Notes under the pieces: generated by a model
The model's database searches: none
What the model was told of the DNA's origin: nothing
What the model saw: the letters and a program-made list of their open reading frames with translations, nothing else
Program-made: the position numbers and the translations under genes
Shown here: piece by piece, positions 12,124-25,100 of the stretch
Layout: each line of letters opens with the position of its first letter
How positions within the stretch are numbered: the first letter of the stretch is position 1
Source of the DNA: Saxidomus purpurata
Lineage: Eukaryota > Mollusca > Bivalvia > Venerida > Veneridae
Assembly: GCA_022818135.1 (NCBI GenBank)
Contig: JAFMSR010000018.1
Location: 24,540,498-24,604,497, forward strand
Length of the DNA stretch: 64,000 nt
Reading direction: 5' to 3'

Positions 12124-12387
12124 ATGGAAACCAGAGTGCTGCATAGAATGGAATATCTTAAGTATCTTACCGGAGGTCCATCAAAAACATCTTTGCCAAG
12201 TTTTATAAACTTTCATAATGTTGTTTCAGATGAGATCATGTATGAGGAAAATTATGGACAGACGTACGTTCGATGGCAATTTAGAGCCTGTCATGATATC
12301 ATGGAAAAACGAGTTGGCTGCTTAAAAAAGCACCCAGTGGATTATGCCCCATGGTTACAATACATGATCATAATAAGAGAGTCATGA
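12124..12387 (+). CDS. Uncharacterised 87-codon ORF
   Basis: ATG at 12124 in a good Kozak-like context (ACCATGG), ending TGA at 12385. The product has MEKRVGCLKKHP and YAPWLQYM. No homologue or domain comes to mind. It lies beside a worn dispersed repeat (11845-11925). Could be chance; no splice sites are needed to explain it. Confidence 0.2.
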   Translation: METRVLHRMEYLKYLTGGPSKTSLPSFINFHNVVSDEIMYEENYGQTYVRWQFRACHDIMEKRVGCLKKHPVDYAPWLQYMIIIRES

Positions 12388-13229
12388 TGAATATCTGCGT
12401 TCACTTTGCAACCGTACGCCTAAAATGTACTAGAGTTATTCAAATCGAAGTTGGCTGATCGGACACGGATATAATGTATGCTAAATTCTAAAAACAGATA
12501 GCCACATGTGTTCAACGTGACAATTAAAAGTGAACTTAAGGGTAAAATAATGTGTAATATGGAACTAACAGATATGCACTTTTGATGTTGGTACCATTTA
12601 ATAAATATTAAATGCTTTTATTTTAGCATAGAATTAATACACATTTTATATTTGAAAAGAAACACATCATTGGAAAGCTGAATGTCTCTTGATTTAAAAT
12701 ACAATGGATTCATAGGTATGACATAAACTTTCGGTGGTACACTCCAACCTCTCCACAACAACACCAAAAGGAATATCAATTTGTGTTTGATGTTGAGAGA
12801 TTGTTGCTCTGGAGAGGTTAATTTGTTCAGATTTAACTCCTCTGGGGAACATTTGTCTTTTTAGAGAGTTTTTTGCTCTTCGGGGATGTTGTTTAGAGAG
12901 GATGGACTGTATTTATAGACGTGCATTTTAAATTGATACCTCCATTGAAACTGTAGCAGATATGACACATCTGAGCACTGAGAACCCTTTGTTCATGTTG
13001 CGCATTATATCTTGCATTAATAGACACTGGATAGATTCTACCTTTACATGAATTTACAAATGATCGAGTGATACATATTTCGTACGGAAGAGAATTTTAA
13101 GAATGGGTTTTCTAAGTAACAGATTCAATGCAATAACCCATGTAATGTCTACGAATGTTTGAACGTTAAATTAAAATCATCTGCAACTATGATTTGTACC
13201 ACTCGATCAATTTGAAATTAATAAGCAAG

Positions 13230-14331
13230 CATTTCATAGAACCAGGTTCAAGATTTGAACAAACTTAGCAGTGGTCCATGTACAAAATATATAAGCTCTA
13301 GACTAGTGGTTTTCAAAAAGAACATTTTGAAATATATTCGTATAGAAAACTATATGAATTAAGCAATCCCCGGGCAGGGTCAATTTTGAACCCAGGTTCA
13401 TAAGTCTAACATTATTGGTAGAATTCCACATGCTAAATATCTAAGCAATAGGTCCTGTGGTTACAGAAACTTATTTTATGTACAAACCATGTTAAATCAA
13501 ATTACCACCTGCAATTTGACAAGGGGTGAAAAGTAGAACAATATTGATTAAGTTCCACTAGGCAATGCTACATGATAGATATTTAAGCTCTTAGTTTTTT
13601 GGTTTAAGTGAGGAAGCTTTTTAAAAATGTTCATATTTGTTGCCATAGCAATAAGTTCTGCATGGAATGGCATTTTTTGAACAATTTATTCGAACCATCA
13701 TGCAAGTACCATGTCTACAAGGTTTCATCAGTATTGACATAGTGGTTCCAGAGGAGATGTCGTTTGAATCACACTTGTAACAGACGAAAGAACGACGGAC
13801 AATCAGCGATCCTCAAAGCTCATTCTGGCACCTTGTGGACGCAAGGGCGATCAATTTTGACTCCAGGGGCTTAATATAAAAAACTTGGTAGATGTCTACT
13901 AGTCATAGTTACAAAGTAAACATCTAAGCTCCTGACAGTGTGGTTTTTGAGAAGATACTTTAATGTTTTCCTATATATTTCAGTGTAAAATAGTCACCCT
14001 TCAACCGGGCGGAGAAAACATTTTCACTAAGGGCAAAACTTGAGCAAACGTGGTAGAAGTTCACTAGACAATGATACATATCAAATATGTTAAATTTAGC
14101 TCTAAGACTTGTTGTTTCAAAGAAGATTTTTACTGTGTCTTTCCTTTCCATTACCATGGTAACCAAAGGTCTGAGTAGAATAAACGTTTTATGGTTGAGC
14201 TTCATGCAAGGATTATTTCTGCAACTTTCACCAACATTACGATAATGTTTTCAGAGATTTTTTTTATTTAAAACAAATGTGAACGACGAACGACGGACAT
14301 CCAACCATCCTTACATAAAACAAACGTGAGC
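13230..14331 (-). mobile_element. Two old reverse copies of the ~170-bp-core modular element
   Basis: Read on the minus strand. From 14331 a GTCCGTCGTTCGTCG run, TGCATGAAGCTC and one core unit. From 13841 CACAAGGTGCCAGAATGAGC, TTTGAGGATCGC, GTCCGTCGTTC, CAAACGACATCTCCTCTGGA, TTGCTATGGCAACAAAT and about four worn units (AAGAGCTTAAATATCTATCA). They match 56466-57790 but are much more diverged. Open frames here derive from the repeat. Confidence 0.6.
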
Positions 14332-14651
14332 AATATTTTCTTATCCTTTATCGCTATGCTCGTCGATGTCAGAAAGGGATAGATTCATTGAAACCTGGTC
14401 AAAATAATGTTTTTGTTTTGTGTTTGGAAAGGTGGTTTTATACACGTGTTGTATAGATTTAACTTCAATGTCAAAATAAAATGCATTTAAACAAACATTT
14501 TGGCAAGGTATAATTTGTATTTCAACTGGGGATCTCATTTTCTAAAGAATCAGCCTCATAGAAATGGTCGTTGCGTGCTTAATTGGAGAAGTATTTTTCA
14601 AATGTAAGCTACGTTTAAGGGACATTACCTACATGTAGCCGATTGTATTCT

Positions 14652-17203
14652 CGAAACATAGATTACAACGCGTTGCAGTTGGCTTTGCCTGTTCGCTATT
14701 TTAGCAATCAATACAATTACAATCTTACGTCACACAAAGGCGAATCTGAAACTATTAATAGAGCATGTAGATATCGGTTAACTCCTCCCCTCCGTTCTTT
14801 CATCGAAAAGGTCAAATAGGGGCACATGCGATCAGTCTTTATTTGATTCTTACGTCACATTCCGAACGTGGAAAGAAAAAATTAAAGTCATAACAGAAGC
14901 AGTATCGGATAAAGTATATATTGTTTTTAGTGCCATTTGGTAAATGGTGGAGCTAGGTGTACACTAATTGATGAAATTTTCCCAAAATTTTATGAAATAG
15001 ACTATGGAAGTTTTATTGCGTACCTCAACGAATAGCCCAACTAATTGCACGCAAGTGCTTTTTGCTACATACGATGGCCGCCCTTCGCAAAAGCAGACTA
15101 GATGTAATATCAGTTTGTAATTTTTTTCTGTCTTGCAGTCGCAATATTGAGGCTTCTCCACGAGGTAATACATGTGCATACAAATAAAAATAAAACACAT
15201 TAACAGCGCACTTTTAAAGTAAGCAAGATTAAAATGTTATCCCAATACTGCAAATAGATCTAAAATGTCTGGGCTAGCTATTTATTCGTTTTAATTTTTT
15301 GCCCTCAACATTTCGGCTGGCCTGCGGACAACCGGGACCCGGGACAGAAAAGCTGCTTGTCTGACAGCAGAATGTCCCGTGTCAGACATATCGGACCCCC
15401 TCTGTACTATGGGTTGGACATATACAGCAGCACTCCAATAGCCTAATTAATTTGGCGTTTCAGTGTGACCCCTATCACAGATCTGATAATTATAACTAGA
15501 AGGTAAACAACTTGAAAATATCAGCCTATAAAATCGGTTTGCCTTCGAAGTCGAAATAGATAGACTAGCACTCTACCAAGTTCTCATATATATGTACAAA
15601 TGTACATTAAATGTTGACTTTCCGAGAGCTTCTTGTGATTTTACCGACTCACGTGCATGCGTGAGTTAATCATATGTCATATACCGATTAAAACTAATGA
15701 TTATCATAGTTATGACTATTTGGATAGCCATTTAAAAACAATAACACTGAACATAAATTAGTACGCATGAGTATATCCAGGATATATAAGATTATTGGGT
15801 ATATTTTACTTCAGTGACACTGACGACACAGCGGTCAGTGCAAAACAAAATGTTTCACTAAGACTGTCGTTTTCCTGCAGATTCTTTAAATATGTTTTTT
15901 TATCATTCGTCGAATGTTTCTTCTTCAAAATGTGAAAAAAGCCGAAATAATTCTAGTTAGTTAAGAGTTATTACAAAGTTTGGAGTAATCGTGTACTCTG
16001 CAGTAATGTGTCCAACATTTCGCTCATGTATGACTACGGGCGGTAAATTGGATTGGTCAGGATGCCGTTTCCAACACTCATCTACAGATTTTTATATTGG
16101 TTGGAATAACAAAGAAATGAAAAACATGTAAATATATGAGATAAAGTGAAACAAATTAGATAATCGTCATTAATCTACTGGTCTGACTGTCATGTCTGCC
16201 GTTTCATTTTTATGGCCGAAGTAACTACGCCCCTGTTCATTGATTTGTATTTTTTCTTAAACTCAACGCCCCGACCGCACTCCGAAAATTGAAGGGCAAA
16301 GTAAAAACACTGTTCACAAGGGAAAATTGTCGTGTTCACTGTCGGCAGTAGAGAGGGAACTTGGTTATGATAATACAACGTCCGTACAAGTAAAGAGTTT
16401 GGCAGATGCACCGAATAGGTCAGTATGTACAGTTCGGCATTAGATACTTAGTATGTCAGTAGACTTCCTATGGCATGACCTCGCTTTTGTGGCGACGCTC
16501 TGCGAAATAAAGGAGTTCCAGTACTGCCGGAGACAAACATATTTTTCACGCTGCGAAATCAGTTATCGATGTACTCAATTATTGATAATTTCGTCAATTT
16601 AATTACTTTCGTTGACATTTTGTTTGAATTCCACTTTGGCAAACAAAATTGACAAGGCGAGTTGAGAAACAGACTGAAAAACTCATTTTATGAAAAATGC
16701 ATCACAATATATTTTTGTTCACCAGTCGTCATTATGAATTATGTACGAACATAATTTACATGTATACTAATTCATAAACTTACGGTTTACACTTATAATA
16801 AATGCAATGATACCGTAGCTCGTTCGCTGTGATTGAAAGAGGTCTCATATTAATTAACATTTTAAGTAAAACAGAAGATCTATATAATTTATCTCGAAGT
16901 CACTACAAAATACGCGAAGAAACCTGTATTTAACATTATTAAATACTGTTTGTCACTTGCATTAAAATACATACGTGAAGTTTACCATGCGGGTTTTTGG
17001 GCGGAGCAAATTGACGACGTGAGAAAGAAGCTGGACGCTCGCACCTAAATGCCCTTGAATGGGGAGGAGTTAACCTATAAACTAGCTCTAAATATAGTTT
17101 CAAAATTGCGCTATGAGTGACGTAAGATTATAACAGTTACTGTATCGATTGCCAAGATAGCGAACGGGCAAACCCAACTGCAACGCGTTGTATGTGTTCT
17201 ATG
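14652..17203. mobile_element. 2.55-kb element with ~140-bp inverted ends
   Basis: Left arm 14652-14793 and right arm 17061-17203 are inverted copies. Both carry CAACGCGTTGCAGTTGG, GTTCGCTAT, ATCTTACGTCAC and GTTAACTCCTCCCC in matching order. Outside and inside the arms similarity stops. The interior has no ORF I recognise, though a 73-codon minus-strand frame (16411-16190) is open. Non-autonomous DNA transposon is the likeliest reading. Confidence 0.6.
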
Positions 17204-17219
17204 AACGGAAAATGATAAA

Positions 17220-18388
17220 TAAATACAATTTCAAAGAAGAGCCTACGGCGAAAATCTCTCGTCGATATTGGACTAAAATGAATTCAATCATAGTGGCGTT
17301 TATTGTATAATTATACAACACACTTCAAAAGTGCTTGCCTACTTACTTTTCAAAATAGAAATTATTGTTATCATGTGACGATCAGTTTACCTTTTCAACA
17401 AAAGTCTTACAAAATACCCTCTATTCAATTCAGTGTCTAAGTAGATTTTGTTCAGTTATATTGACATGACTTGTGTATCTTAATAACATTAATAACTTTA
17501 ATATATAGAACATTTTTGGTTTATACCTAACTTTTGTGGGTTACACATATTGTGTCAACTAGCACTCTAGCTAAATTGGTTGTCAAGATAATGATGAAAG
17601 ATTAAACATCGTATCAATATTTATCCAAAATGCCGTCTGCAAAAAAGTAGTATATCAAGATACATATAAAATATGTATCTATTTCACCTTCTCTGACATA
17701 CCAAAACACCGCATGTCACTTAACAACATACTGGTATTGCAGATTAAATCTAAAAAACATGTAATTGGTATACTAAAACCAAGTAAGTTACAATATATAA
17801 AGTTTGTGGTATTGAGGGTTGATCGAAAAAAATGACAATATTTGTGTGCCAAATCTATGTATCTGAAGATACAAATTTTTCCTACATTTGTTTAAACATA
17901 TCTTAAGGCACCAAAATCTTGTAACTGGCTATGCATTTTTCTGGCATGCGATAAGCTAAATCTATCAAGTAAGAACAGAGTATATTCAGTTAATTAGTTT
18001 TGTCTGTATACAAAGGTAAGGCTTACAGTGCTAATTGATGTTCATAACCCAGTATATCATATTTCAGTGTGCTTGTTTCAGTCAGGAATGCATGATTTGT
18101 TCACAATATGACAGGACAGTAAGTAGTGATAGTAAACACTGGGAGTTTTCAGCAAATTGTAACAAAATAACAACAAATAGAAGATTTTATTTCTTTTTGA
18201 TCCTAGCTTTGATCCTGTTTTAAATTTAACCATAAATTAGTATTACCTGAATTCAATTTTTATTCAATCTGCGGTATTTTAATAGGTATATCTTTAATAA
18301 AAATCAAATAAAACATAGCGGAATATATAGGAAAATTTTGGAAAATATTTCGACGGGCTTATTACAAGCCAACTTTAACATAATGACT
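17220..18388. other. No gene seen
   Basis: AT-rich sequence between the 2.55-kb inverted-end element and the retroelement. No exon with splice sites recognised. Confidence 0.5.
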
Positions 18389-18848
18389 TGTGTATAAACA
18401 ACAGTTCATTTTAGTTACATCAGTAAATGTAAAAAAAATGATAAAAAATTGAATGTACATAGATTTTACATGTAATTAAACAACAATACTAGTTCTTTTC
18501 TTAAAAAAACACATTTTCAGACTTTGGATTAAGATACAGGAAATTAAGCTGTTACTTTTATTACTTAAAATTTTGAGAATTTCTTCTTAAGTGAAATGTG
18601 CAATTCAAAAATCAACATGGACATTTGGTTTTTGGATTGCTTGACACCTTTTTGTCTAAACTGCAACTTTTAATAAAAGATGCTAATTGACAGCTTGGGA
18701 GCAAAATCTGTTCTCCATTGATATTTCATCAGCTTGTTTGCAAAGCCATCTGCAAACATCCTTTTAGTGGTGACAACTTTTGCTACCTCAAAAGATTGTT
18801 TATTTTGTAAAGTATAAGCACCATATGTCTGGAGATGTTTGGAAATGG

Positions 18849-18907
18849 TATAAAAACTGGAGCAAACCTAGAGTCCAGCATAACAATTTTATGCGCTACC
18901 AAATAAA
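18849..18907 (+). promoter_or_regulatory. LTR core promoter and polyadenylation signal
   Basis: TATAAAA at 18849-18855 is followed by AATAAA at 18902-18907. The same pair is conserved in the 3' LTR (31243, 31296) and the third LTR (33680, 33733). The expected transcription start, 25-30 bp past the TATA box, places the AATAAA in the R region, as in compact retroviral LTRs. Start site is inferred. Confidence 0.6.
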
Positions 18908-19182
18908 GACTTCAACTCTAGGATTGCTGACTTTATACTTTTATTTCCAGGTATGTTGCATTTTCTATTATTTTTATTGCTGTACAATATGTTTGATTTA
19001 ATGTTCTAACATATGATTAGATATTGAACATATAATTAAAAGAACATTGAAATTATAAGTTATATATGACATGTTTCGTATTAGACTGCTAGGCAAAGTA
19101 ATATTTAGATATAAAATGACTTTATACAGTCTAAATTCAATAATCATAGTCTGCATTGCTTATTTTGAAATCATATTGTTTA

Positions 19183-20292
19183 TAGGAGTCACCCGGTGGT
19201 CGGTCGGTCGGTCTGTTGCATTTTCCTTGTCCGGAGCATAACTTGAAAACTACTTGTTGGAATTCAATACAACTTCATACAATGATCAAGCACATTGAGA
19301 GGAAGTGCAGTGCACAAGAACTATAACTCCATCTTGACTAATTACAGAGTTATTGCCCTTTGTTACTTTTCCTTGTCCGGAGCATAACTTGAAAACTACT
19401 GGTTGGAATTCAATACAACTTCATACAATGGTCAAGCACATTGAGAGGAAGTGCAGTGCAGAAGAACCATAACTCCATCTTGACTAATTACAGAGTTATT
19501 GCCCTTTGTTGCCTTTCCTTGTCTGGAGCATAACTTGAAAACTACTTGTTGGAATTCAATACAACTTCATACAATGATCAAGCACATTGAGAGGAAGTGC
19601 AGTGCACAAGAACTATAACTCCATCTTGACTAATTACAGAGTTGTTGCCCTTTGTTAGTTTTCCTTGTCCGGAGCATTACTTGAAAACTACTGGTTGGAA
19701 TTCAATACAACTTCATACAATGATCAAGCACATTGAGAGGAAGTGCAGTGCAGAAGAACCATAACTCCATCTTGACTAATTACAGAGTAATTGCCCTTTG
19801 TTAGTTTTCCTTGTCTGGAGCATAACTTGAAAACTACTGGTTGGAATTCAATACAACTTTCATACAATGATTGAAGCATGAAGGGAGACCCCTTAGTAAT
19901 TGCTTTTTTTTTTTTTTTTTTTTTTGGGGTATAACTTGAAACACGGATTGTCAACTACAATGATGAAGCACAATGAGAGGAAGTGCAGTGTACAAGAACC
20001 ATAACTCTATCTTGACTCATTTCAGAGTTATTGCCCTTTGTTACTTTTACTTGTCCAGAGCATTATTCAAAAACTATTGGTTGGAATTCAATACAACTTC
20101 ATACAATGGTCAAGCACAATGAGAGGAAGTGCAGTGTACAAGAACCATAACTCTATCTTGACAAATTACAGAGTTATTGCCAAGAACAATATCTCTTTTT
20201 AGTTTGTTTGCAAGGTATTCTGTTACTACGAACTTTCTCAGTTTATAAAGCAGTCTTTTGGGGGTATTAATCACATTTAGTGATAGCTCTAG
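19183..20292 (+). mobile_element. Helitron-like element with 146-bp tandem core, inside 5' LTR
   Basis: Begins TAGGAGTCACCCGG, a GGTCGGTC run follows, then five or more 146-bp units (CCTTGTCCGG marks at 19225, 19371, 19517, 19663 and 19809). After a T23 tract come two more partial units. The 3' end is a short hairpin (ATCACATTTAGTGAT), then AGCTCTAG, then host T. The unoccupied 3' LTR at 31572/31573 shows no target duplication and insertion between A and T. That is Helitron behaviour. No ORF for a Rep/helicase, so it is non-autonomous. Confidence 0.75.
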
Positions 20293-20746
20293 TTTTCTTG
20301 ATTAAAATCATAATTAATGAATTTACTGTATAAGCTTCAGTAGTGTAATCAAATTCAACTTCTGTTGATTTTTCATAATATTGAACAGAATAAGTGTATT
20401 TTTTAACCTTTTTAATGAAGGCATTTTTTTAGGTATGCTTTTCTACTAAATTGTTTGAATTGTAAAATGTTGACATGGTCAACCTTTCACTATGCCAGAT
20501 AAGCGAGTTTAAAAGTAAAATGTACTTATTGTTTATTCCCCAAAATAAATGTTTAAGTCAATTATGATTATATAATGTGAAAACTGTAACATCTTTGTAT
20601 TTGATATATAACAATTTTATGCGCTACAAAATAAAGACTTCAACTCTAGGATTGCTGACTTTATACTTTTATTTCCAGATCTCTGATCCTGTTACGTAAA
20701 ATAACTCCCGGTTGTACTTGCACGCCTTATTCGTGGCATTAAAAAC

Positions 20747-20764
20747 TGGTGGGGAAGCCGACGA
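20747..20764 (+). other. Candidate primer-binding site
   Basis: TGGTGGGGAAGCCGACG starts eight bases after the GGCA end of the 5' LTR. TGG is the complement of a tRNA CCA end. I cannot assign the tRNA. The following ATG of gag is only a few bases downstream, so the leader is very short. Confidence 0.4.
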
Positions 20765-20767
20765 TTC

Positions 20768-21640
20768 ATGTCAACACCGCTAAACAGAACGTACTACCTT
20801 CGGAGCACTGAGGATGATTCCGACATTTCAGACCAGGAGGACCAACCTCAGAATAATCCATTAGACGATTCTCTGGGTCTTATTGACGTTGATTCTGAAG
20901 GTGAAGTACAACCAAATTCTACGACAGGGACACTAGAATATATGGAGACAAATATAAGTCATATCACTCTGAGTAAGTTCAAAGGGAACCCAGGTGACAG
21001 AGCAGAAGACTGGTTACGCTGGTATGACAATTTTGCACGTCTTAACCGATACAATGAAAATGTAACTCGGGACACAATGCCATTCTTTTTGGAAGGAAGT
21101 GCCAAGCAATGGTATGAACGACTTCCAAATGATGTCACTAGTAACCAGGCGCAGGTTGTCATTGCCATGAAGGAAAGGTTTAATGGGCATGACGACCGTA
21201 CCTCAAGGTATGGGACTTTGGGCCTTGCAGAAGCAAGTGAGTGAAAGGGTGTAGATGAATATTTCAGTCGTGTAAATCGACTAAACAGTGGCAATTCAAT
21301 TCCTGAAACTTTTCTTGCGAGTGCTGCATTGAAAGGTCTCACACCTGATTTGCAGAGAATTGTGATGCCGCAAAATTTATCGAAATTAGAGGACTTACGC
21401 AAAGCCACCCTGCTGGCTGAGCGTACCTTGTTGCTCACTGGAGCAATAGTACAAGTGAACAGTGTTCGGAATAGTGAGATGGACTCTCTCAAGAATGACA
21501 TTAAAGAGCTGACAAAAGCTCTAAGTGAACTGAAATCGAAACAGATTCAACCTACACCGGAGAACCCCAGGATGGACCAAAACTATGGAAACCGAGGATA
21601 TCCAAAGAATCAAGGGACCAACCCTAATTCATTAACTAGA
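20768..21640 (+). pseudogene. gag: Retroelement Gag, in-frame TGA
   Basis: Structural protein of the Gypsy-type element. The ATG at 20768 starts an acidic N-terminus, followed by a capsid-like retrotransposon-gag region with WLRWYDNFARLNRY, FFLEGSAKQWYERL and a downstream EYFSRVNRLN..NSIPE block. TGA at 21242-21244 interrupts it at residue 159; the same frame is then open through the protease. A predicted coiled coil (SEMDSLKNDIKELTKALSEL) follows. No CCHC zinc knuckle is visible between the coiled coil and the protease; insect errantivirus Gags also lack it. Gag and protease share one frame with no separating stop. Confidence 0.85.
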
Positions 21641-22100
21641 AATACTATTTTGATAGAATTGTTTGGCAAGAAACAACAAGTTCTAGTAGACAGTGGAGCT
21701 AGTATAAGCTGTATAAATAAATCAGACTTAGAAAAATTAGCTACTAAATACAGTCTCAAAATTCAGCCTTCAAATTTAAGCAGTGTTTTAGGTATTGGTG
21801 GTGAACGTCATTCAGTTTTTGGTGAAGTAAACATTGACTTCAGTATATCTGGTCTTAAACTGAGACAAACTTTTGCTGTTACTGAAAATCTGCATCATTC
21901 CTTCATATTAGGCTTAGACTTCATGAAAACGAATCATGTACGCATTGATTTTCATCATGGGTTATTGTCCGTGGGCGAAGATTTTGTAACTGTTGCTTTA
22001 GTTTGTGATAGCAAATTTGGCTATGCTAGATCAACAAAGAGAGTCACCATTAGTGCTCAATCTGAAAGTATTGTTCCATTAAAGTTTCAGGTCAATTTAA
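21641..22100 (+). pseudogene. pro: Retroelement aspartic protease
   Basis: Retropepsin-type protease that would mature Gag and Pol. The catalytic VDSGAS is at 21686-21703 (DSG triad intact), followed by SVLGIGGERHSVFG (flap region) and FILGLDFM, the second conserved block. It is in the same frame as gag. A frameshift at about 22090-22105 moves the sense frame so that the stretch ending LAGARCLV (22147 onward) continues in the next frame. Confidence 0.85.
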
Positions 22101-25100
22101 GAACCATACTGTTTTACTTGAACCTTCTGAAAATCTTCAAGGGTTAATGTTAGCAGGTGCACGATGTCTTGTGCACACTAAAAAGCATAAAGGTTCAATG
22201 CGGATCATGAATCCCACTCACATACCAATTATTTTATCACCAATTACTGTCATTGCACATGTAAACTTAATAAACACAGATGCAGTGTATGCGTTTGGCA
22301 ATGAAACTGAAAATAGTGCTTTTGTTTCAAATATTGAAAAAAATACAAAATGTGATAATGATGTCAATAGCAAAACTGACAAGAAAATTGATTTCAACAT
22401 AAAAAATGACAATCTTACAGAGCATCAAAAACAAAAGATTAATTCCTTTTTGGCACAAAATAGTGATATTTGTTCTACTTCTTTATCTGACATTGGCAAA
22501 ACTGACTTGTGTACTCACAAAATAGAAATCATACCAGGTGCTCCACCTGTGCATTTGGCTCCGCACAGGACAGATCCTGTCATAAAGAAGGAAATTTCAA
22601 AGCAAATTAGTGAAATGAAGGAAGTTGGTTTTATTGTCCAGTCCACTTCAGTTTGGCATAGCCCAGTAGTTTTAGTCAAAAAGAAAGATAACTCCTGGCG
22701 GTTTGCTATTGATTATCGTAAATTAAATAGTATTACCATTCCAATCTCACATCCATTACCTCGGATTGAAGATGTATTTGATGCCTTAGGAGAATCACAA
22801 GCAAAAAATATTCTCAACACTTGATCTAAATTCAGCTTACTTTCAAATAGCTTTAGACCCAGAAACTAGGCAAAAATCAAGCTTTATCACACATGAGGGC
22901 GTCTTTGAATGGACTCGGATGCCTTTTGGGATTCGTAATGCCCCAATGAGTTTTCAGTTACTCATGTCAATTGTTTTAAGGGAATTAAATTGGAAATTTG
23001 TTCTCTGCTATATTGATGACATACTCATCTATAGCCCAGACTTTGACACTCACTTAAAGCATTAAGATGAAGTTTTTCAAAGACTAAGGGAAGCTAAGCT
23101 AACTTTAAAACCGTCAAAATGTGAGTTCTGTGTTGATAAAGTCATGTTTCTTGGGCATATCATTTCAAAGGATGGTGTTCAGGTAGATCCTGCAAGAACA
23201 GATAAGGTACAACACTTCCCTGTCCCTAAAACTCAAAAAGAACTTCGAAGTTTTCTTGGACTTTGCAATTATTATAGGCGTTTTGTCTTAGACTACTCAA
23301 AAATGTGTGTACCATTAAATAAACTTTTAAAGAAAGATGTTAAAAGAACATTCTCGAAAACAGATTGGACTACTGATTGTCAAAAAGCCTTTGAAACATT
23401 AAAATCTGCTTTAGTAAGTCCACCAATCCTTAAATTTCCTGACATGAATAAGGAATTCATTCTTACGACAGATGCCAGCGGCTCTGCAATTGGTTATATC
23501 TTAGGACAACTAGATGATGCTGGTAGGGAATGTGTTATTGCTTATGGTGGTAGAGCACTCAGGCCTGAAGAAATGAAATGGAGTGTAACTGATTTAGAAT
23601 GTTTAGCTGTTGTCAATGGGGTTGAGGCATATAAACATTATTTAACACCACGAAAAGTCACTGTTTATACTGATCATGCTGCACTAAATAGCCTTATGAG
23701 TAAAAAGGAACCAGCTGGTAGGCTTTATAGATGGGCACTTAGGTTACAACCATTTAAGTTAGACATTAGGCATCGAAAGGGTTTACTAAATCAAAATGCT
23801 GATGCACTGTCACGATTAGATTACTCTCGTTTACCTAAGGGTACCCAGTCTGAAGTCACAACTGAAACGAAGCGTGTTAATTCAGTAAACACTAGTTCCT
23901 CCCCTGAAATAAAAATGATCAGTACTTGTGAGTCTAAACAAGGAAAATCACAAAAACAAAACCTCACATCAACTGAGACTGAGCAAACACTGATTAATAT
24001 TGGTAACACATCCTTCAAGGTTCAGGAACCTGAATTACTGCCTCCACTCCCAGAAAATCCTATAATATGTATGGACATTGAAAAAGAATTGTTTAACTCA
24101 AATGGCAATAAAAAACTTCACACGAAAAATAACGATATAGGTAATGCACATTCTAATGATCCTGAACTTGTTGAAACTGTCTTTGAGTACCAGGATACTC
24201 CTTTATTAAGTGCAATCAGTGTTGATAATATCTCAAAGTATCAAAAAGAGTGTAAGTTCTGTAATGACTTTATCAATGCTCTTGAAAATAATGTGTATCC
24301 TGACAATCCAGAAAAAGCTAAAGCAGTTTCTGTTCAAACTGGAAGTCAGTATGTTATGCAGGATGGTGTATTGTACCATATTTATACTCCAAGGGCTAAA
24401 AATGCAAAGCAAGAAATTGATTCTGAAAAAATGATCTTACAGCTAGTTGTACCAAAACCAAGGGACACTCTGCTTGAGAGTTACCATGACTGTTTAGCAG
24501 GTGGAGGCCACTTTGGCATAAAGAAAACTGCTATTCAACAAAAATATTTTTGGCCTGGTATGTGGCAGGAAATAAATGACTATGTAAAAACATGTGATGT
24601 TTGTCAGAGAGCTAAGGTTAACAGAAAAGGAAACCATGTCCCATTGTTACCTTTACCGGTAGAACAAAAGTTTTCTAGAGTACATATTGACATACTTTGC
24701 TCATTACCAAAAACAAAGGAAGGTTATCAATATATTCTGCTTGTTGTTGATAGCTTTACGAAATGGACTGAATGTTTTCCATTAAGGACACAAGAAGCTA
24801 AGGAGATAGCTGATATTTTATACAATGAGGTTATTACAAGGTATGGTGCTCCTAGGTCAATTGTATCATACAGAGGCAGAAATTTCATGTCTAAGTTGGT
24901 CACTGCTCTCTGTGAACTGTTTGAAATCAAAAGGCATCATACCAGCAGCTATCACCCCCAAACTAATGCAACTGTAGAACGTGCTAACAGTACCTTGCTG
25001 CAAACAATTAGGGTGTATGTTGATAAGGATCAAACGAACTGGCCAAAACTTCTACCAAGCATAATGATGGCTTTTAGGTCAATGCCAAGCACTGAAACTA

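Larger units (their letters stand above)
18389..20738 (+). repeat. 5' LTR, split by a Helitron-like insertion
   Basis: Matches the 3' LTR over 18389-19182 and 20293-20738. The intervening 1110 bp is a foreign insertion. It starts TGTGTATAAA, aligned with 30791; upstream of this the two LTRs no longer align convincingly. It ends near GTGGCA at 20738, followed by TTAAAAAC. It contains TATA box 18849-18855, AATAAA 18902-18907, and a donor-like CAG|GTATGT at 18950/18951. Confidence 0.88.

Noticed and set aside
20959..21501. 180-codon minus-strand frame opposite gag
   Set aside because: Shadow of gag; no domain and no promoter or splice context.
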